Shown piece by piece: positions 4,842 to 6,992 of a DNA stretch of 6,992 nucleotides (within the stretch, counting starts at the first letter, position 1; each line of letters starts with the position of its first letter). The DNA is from an uncultured Selenomonadales bacterium. Lineage in GTDB: Bacteria; Bacillota; Negativicutes; Selenomonadales; Selenomonadaceae. A model generated the notes under the pieces. The model was not told where the DNA came from. It was given only the letters and a program-made list of their open reading frames with translations, and ran no database searches. The position numbers and the translations under genes are program-made. The stretch spans positions 1 through 6,992 of the forward strand of contig CALGGP010000200.1 of the NCBI GenBank assembly GCA_937915885.1, given 5' to 3'.

Positions 4842-5861
4842 TTATCGATTGCCGTACATTTTTTCGTAGTACTGCCGGTATTCGCCGCTGATAATTTTTT
4901 GCCACCACTCCTGATGCTCGACGTACCAATCGATCGTCTTTTTGAGCCCGTCCTCGAATTTCGTCTTCGGCGTCCAACCGAGCTCGTTTTCGATCTTCGA
5001 CGGGTCGATCGCATAACGCAGATCATGCCCCTTACGATCCGTCACAAATTCAATCAGCGACTCCGGCTTGCCGAGAATACTCAGGATCGCCTTGACGACA
5101 TCAATATTCGCCCGCTCGTTGTGCCCGCCGACATTATAAATCTCACCGTCGCGACCGTGCCGAATAATTTTATCGATCGCCCGACAATGATCCTCGACGT
5201 AGAGCCAATCGCGCACGTTTTTGCCTTCGCCGTAGACCGGCAACTTTTTGTCGTTGAGCGCGTTGATGATCATCAGCGGGATCAATTTTTCGGGGAAATG
5301 ATACGGACCGTAATTGTTCGAGCAACGCGAGATCGTCGCGGGGATGCCATACGTCCGACCGTAGGCTTGCACGAGCAGATCAGCCGACGCCTTTGACGCC
5401 GAGTAAGGGCTCGACGTGTGTAAATTCGTCTGCTCGGTAAAAAATAATTCGGGCTGATCGAGCGGAAGATCGCCGTAGACTTCGTCGGTCGAGACCTGAT
5501 GAAATCGTTTGATGCCGAATTTTTTACAGGCGTCGAGCAAAACCGACGTCCCGATGATGTTCGTCCGCAAAAACAGTTCGGGATCGTCGATGGATCGATC
5601 GACATGGGATTCGGCGGCGAAGTTGACTACGATATCGGGCTTCATCGAAGTGAACAGCTCGTCGACCGCCGCGCGATCGGCAATGTCGCCGCGAATGAAT
5701 TTGAAGTTGGGCATGAATTGCGCGGTCGCAAGTGTCTCGAGATTGCCCGCGTAGGTGAGTTTGTCAAAGCAGATCACTTTGTCGGACGGACGATTTTTGA
5801 GCAGAAAATAAATGAAGTTGGCGCCGATGAAGCCCGCGCCGCCCGTGACGATTATATTCAT
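4842..5861 (-). CDS. rfbB: dTDP-glucose 4,6-dehydratase
   Basis: RmlB/RfbB converts dTDP-glucose to dTDP-4-keto-6-deoxyglucose in the cytoplasm, the second step of dTDP-L-rhamnose synthesis. The 339-residue product has normal family length. It has the NAD-binding TGGAGFIG (6-13), the FDKLTYAGN motif (32-40), NFAAESHVDRS (80-90), catalytic Thr125-Asp126-Glu127 in STDEVYG, and Tyr153-xxx-Lys157 (YSASK) of short-chain dehydrogenases. RCSNNYGPYHFPEK and the C-terminal substrate region are intact. The start is the ATG at 5861, because the NAD motif begins at residue 6 as usual and GGAGG sits nine bases upstream. A longer in-frame start at 5909 would overlap rfbC and add non-homologous residues. 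It lies 16 bp after rfbC in the same operon. Confidence 0.97.
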   Translation of the reverse strand: MNIIVTGGAGFIGANFIYFLLKNRPSDKVICFDKLTYAGNLETLATAQFMPNFKFIRGDIADRAAVDELFTSMKPDIVVNFAAESHVDRSIDDPELFLRTNIIGTSVLLDACKKFGIKRFHQVSTDEVYGDLPLDQPELFFTEQTNLHTSSPYSASKASADLLVQAYGRTYGIPATISRCSNNYGPYHFPEKLIPLMIINALNDKKLPVYGEGKNVRDWLYVEDHCRAIDKIIRHGRDGEIYNVGGHNERANIDVVKAILSILGKPESLIEFVTDRKGHDLRYAIDPSKIENELGWTPKTKFEDGLKKTIDWYVEHQEWWQKIISGEYRQYYEKMYGNR

Positions 5862-5870
5862 TGCAATCCG

Positions 5871-5875
5871 CCTCC
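5871..5875 (-). promoter_or_regulatory. rfbB ribosome-binding site
   Basis: GGAGG on the minus strand, nine bases before the ATG at 5861, within the 16-bp rfbC-rfbB gap. It supports the shorter rfbB start over the in-frame start at 5909. Confidence 0.75.
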
Positions 5876-5877
5876 GA

Positions 5878-6453
5878 TCAGAGCAACTCGAACAGGAAGT
5901 TGATCTCATTATTGCGGACGCGATCCTTGAGCAGAGGCGCGTCGCGATCCTTGTCGGATAAAAGCGTCGGCTTGAACGGCCACTCGATGCCGATATCGGG
6001 ATCGTCCCAACGAATGTTGCCGTCGAAGCGCGGCGCGTAGAAATTATCCGCCTTGTACTGCACCTCGACGTCGTCCGTCAACGTCAAAAAGCCGTGCGCA
6101 AATCCGCGCGGAATGAGCAATTGCTTTTTATTTTCCGCCGACAACACCGTCCCGAACCAAAACGAAAAATGCGGCGAGTTCTTCCGAATGTCGACTGCGA
6201 CATCGAAAATTTCTCCGCGCGTGCAACGGATCAATTTCGCCTGCGCCATGGGCTCGTTCTGATAGTGCAGCCCGCGAAGGACGCCCTTCTCCGCCGAGTA
6301 CGAATGATTGTCCTGCACGAAAACGGCGCCGATACCTGCTGCCTTCAGCTCGCGGTCCGACCAGCTTTCCAAAAACCATCCGCGTGCGTCTCCGAAAACC
6401 TTCGGTACAATTTCAAAGACGCCTTTGAGCTTTGTCTCCTGAATCTCCAGCAT
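5878..6453 (-). CDS. rfbC: dTDP-4-dehydrorhamnose 3,5-epimerase
   Basis: RmlC/RfbC epimerises C3 and C5 of dTDP-4-keto-6-deoxyglucose, the third step of dTDP-L-rhamnose synthesis, as a cytoplasmic cupin. The 191-residue length is typical. Visible signatures are GDARGWFLESW (21-31), QDNHSYS (47-53), RGLHYQ with the likely catalytic His63, RGEIFDVAVDIR (79-90), PRGFAHGFLTL (115-125) and Tyr133 in VQYKAD. No key residue appears to be missing. The start at 6453 has GAGGTGA seven bases upstream. It follows rfbA by 20 bp and precedes rfbB by 16 bp, so the three are one transcription unit. The gene order A-C-B has no rfbD in this window. Confidence 0.97.
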   Translation of the reverse strand: MLEIQETKLKGVFEIVPKVFGDARGWFLESWSDRELKAAGIGAVFVQDNHSYSAEKGVLRGLHYQNEPMAQAKLIRCTRGEIFDVAVDIRKNSPHFSFWFGTVLSAENKKQLLIPRGFAHGFLTLTDDVEVQYKADNFYAPRFDGNIRWDDPDIGIEWPFKPTLLSDKDRDAPLLKDRVRNNEINFLFELL

Positions 6454-6473
6454 ATGTCACTCACCTCACATCG

Positions 6474-6992
6474 TCATTTTTCATGGATAATTCTCATCAA
6501 ATATTGCCCGTATTCGTTTTTCATCAGAGGCTTTGCCAGCCGTTCCACTTGCGCGGCATCAATGTAACCCATGCGATAGGCAATTTCCTCGACACAGGCG
6601 ATCTTAAGCCCCTGCCGCGCTTGGATCGTCTGCACGAACGAAGCCGCCTGCAAAAGCGTCTCATGCGTGCCGGTATCGAGCCAGACGAAACCGCGCCCGA
6701 AGAGTTGCACTTTCAACTGGCCGTCCTGGAGGAACGCCTGGTTCACGGTGGTGATCTCCAGCTCGCCGCGCGCGCTGGGCTTGATGTGCTTGGCGATGTC
6801 CACCACTTTGTTGGGGTAGAAATACAGGCCGACCACCGCATAGTTGCTCTTCGGCACTTTCGGCTTTTCCTCGATGCTGAGGCAATTGCCCTGCTTGTCG
6901 AACTCCGCAACGCCGTAACGCTCGGGATCCGAGACCCAATAGCCGAAGACCGTGGCCTTGGCGTTCTCTTCCGCGTCCTCCACGGCTTTGCG
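6474..6992 (-). CDS. rfbA: Glucose-1-phosphate thymidylyltransferase (C-terminal part, 5' end outside window)
   Basis: RmlA/RfbA makes dTDP-glucose from dTTP and glucose-1-phosphate, the first and usually feedback-controlled step of dTDP-rhamnose synthesis. The window holds about 172 C-terminal residues. The family is usually near 290, so roughly 120 N-terminal residues, including the nucleotide-binding GxGTRL region, lie beyond 6992. Seen here: ATVFGYWVSDPERYGVAEFD, SIEEKP, YAVVGLYFYP, ARGELEITTVNQAFL, GFVWLDTGTHETLL, and the tail EEIAYRMGYI...MKNEYGQYL. The frame is open to the window edge (Arg-Lys-Ala before Val-Glu-Asp), so the GTG at 6983 is internal, not a start. Codon choice leans to AAC, CAG and GTG, where the HAD genes favour AAT and GTC. 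Confidence 0.95.
   Translation of the reverse strand, partial: RKAVEDAEENAKATVFGYWVSDPERYGVAEFDKQGNCLSIEEKPKVPKSNYAVVGLYFYPNKVVDIAKHIKPSARGELEITTVNQAFLQDGQLKVQLFGRGFVWLDTGTHETLLQAASFVQTIQARQGLKIACVEEIAYRMGYIDAAQVERLAKPLMKNEYGQYLMRIIHEK

Noticed and set aside
4644..5026. Short minus-strand frames in the rfbB to HAD-C gap, running into rfbB
   Set aside because: They translate the GC-rich repeat and an out-of-frame part of rfbB, with Arg/Pro-rich low-complexity products and no suitable ribosome-binding site.
3459..5396. A 645-codon open frame on the plus strand
   Set aside because: It runs antisense across HAD-C, the repeat-filled gap and most of rfbB. Its open frame is explained by the rarity of TTA, CTA and TCA codons in the real genes. 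The product is low-complexity and Arg/Asp-rich, with no recognisable domain.
5862..5909. Upstream extension of rfbB to 5909
   Set aside because: It overlaps the end of rfbC and adds 16 residues (Ser/Cys/Arg-rich) ahead of the conserved NAD-binding start. GGAGG lies before the shorter ATG.

Overview
This window looks like the end of an assembled contig from a diderm (Gram-negative-type) bacterium with strong Shine-Dalgarno-led translation. Three observations point that way. Start codons are preceded by GAGGTG or GGAGG. The four exported proteins carry ordinary Sec signal peptides with no lipobox cysteine, so they should be free in a periplasm. A dTDP-rhamnose (surface polysaccharide) gene set is present. 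A Negativicutes/Selenomonadales-type organism would fit all three, but that assignment is inference from protein style and not proven here. Bases 1-30 are not biological: they match the Illumina TruSeq read-1 adapter with one mismatch.

Every recognisable gene is on the minus strand, so the biological order runs from high to low coordinates. First comes the 3' part of rfbA (6992-6474, cut by the window edge), then rfbC (6453-5878) and rfbB (5861-4842), separated by only 20 and 16 bp and therefore one operon. They make dTDP-glucose, its 4-keto-6-deoxy derivative and its 3,5-epimer on the way to dTDP-L-rhamnose. The last enzyme, RfbD, is not in the window. After a 207-bp gap come three paralogous exported HAD-superfamily phosphatases. 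The first two (4634-3561 and 3564-2479) overlap by an ATGA and are translationally coupled. The third (2188-1100) stands alone after a 290-bp gap. After a further ~200 bp, which hold a good terminator hairpin, comes an exported protein closely resembling periplasmic cyclohexadienyl dehydratase (PheC), a solute-binding-protein fold (891-109).

The intergenic DNA is the least ordinary part. GC-rich elements built on GGGCGCCGCCGACGC arms and a GGTGGGCGGGA-type motif lie just downstream of all four transcription-unit ends (after rfbB, HAD-B, HAD-A and the PheC-like gene) and at none of the tight intra-operon junctions. Two short heptamer arrays (AATTAGG and AATTAYG) are also present. The three HAD paralogues share long identical DNA blocks in different pairings, which suggests recent duplication plus gene conversion.

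Functional reading: the rml genes are ordinary nucleotide-sugar metabolism. The exported phosphatases and the PheC-like protein would act in the periplasm, perhaps in phosphate or nutrient scavenging and aromatic amino acid formation. Nothing in the sequence directly links them to the rml operon. I see no RNA genes, CRISPR array, transposase or phage gene, and no clear new multi-gene system. The best candidates for novelty are the phosphatase cluster and the 3'-end-associated repeat family.
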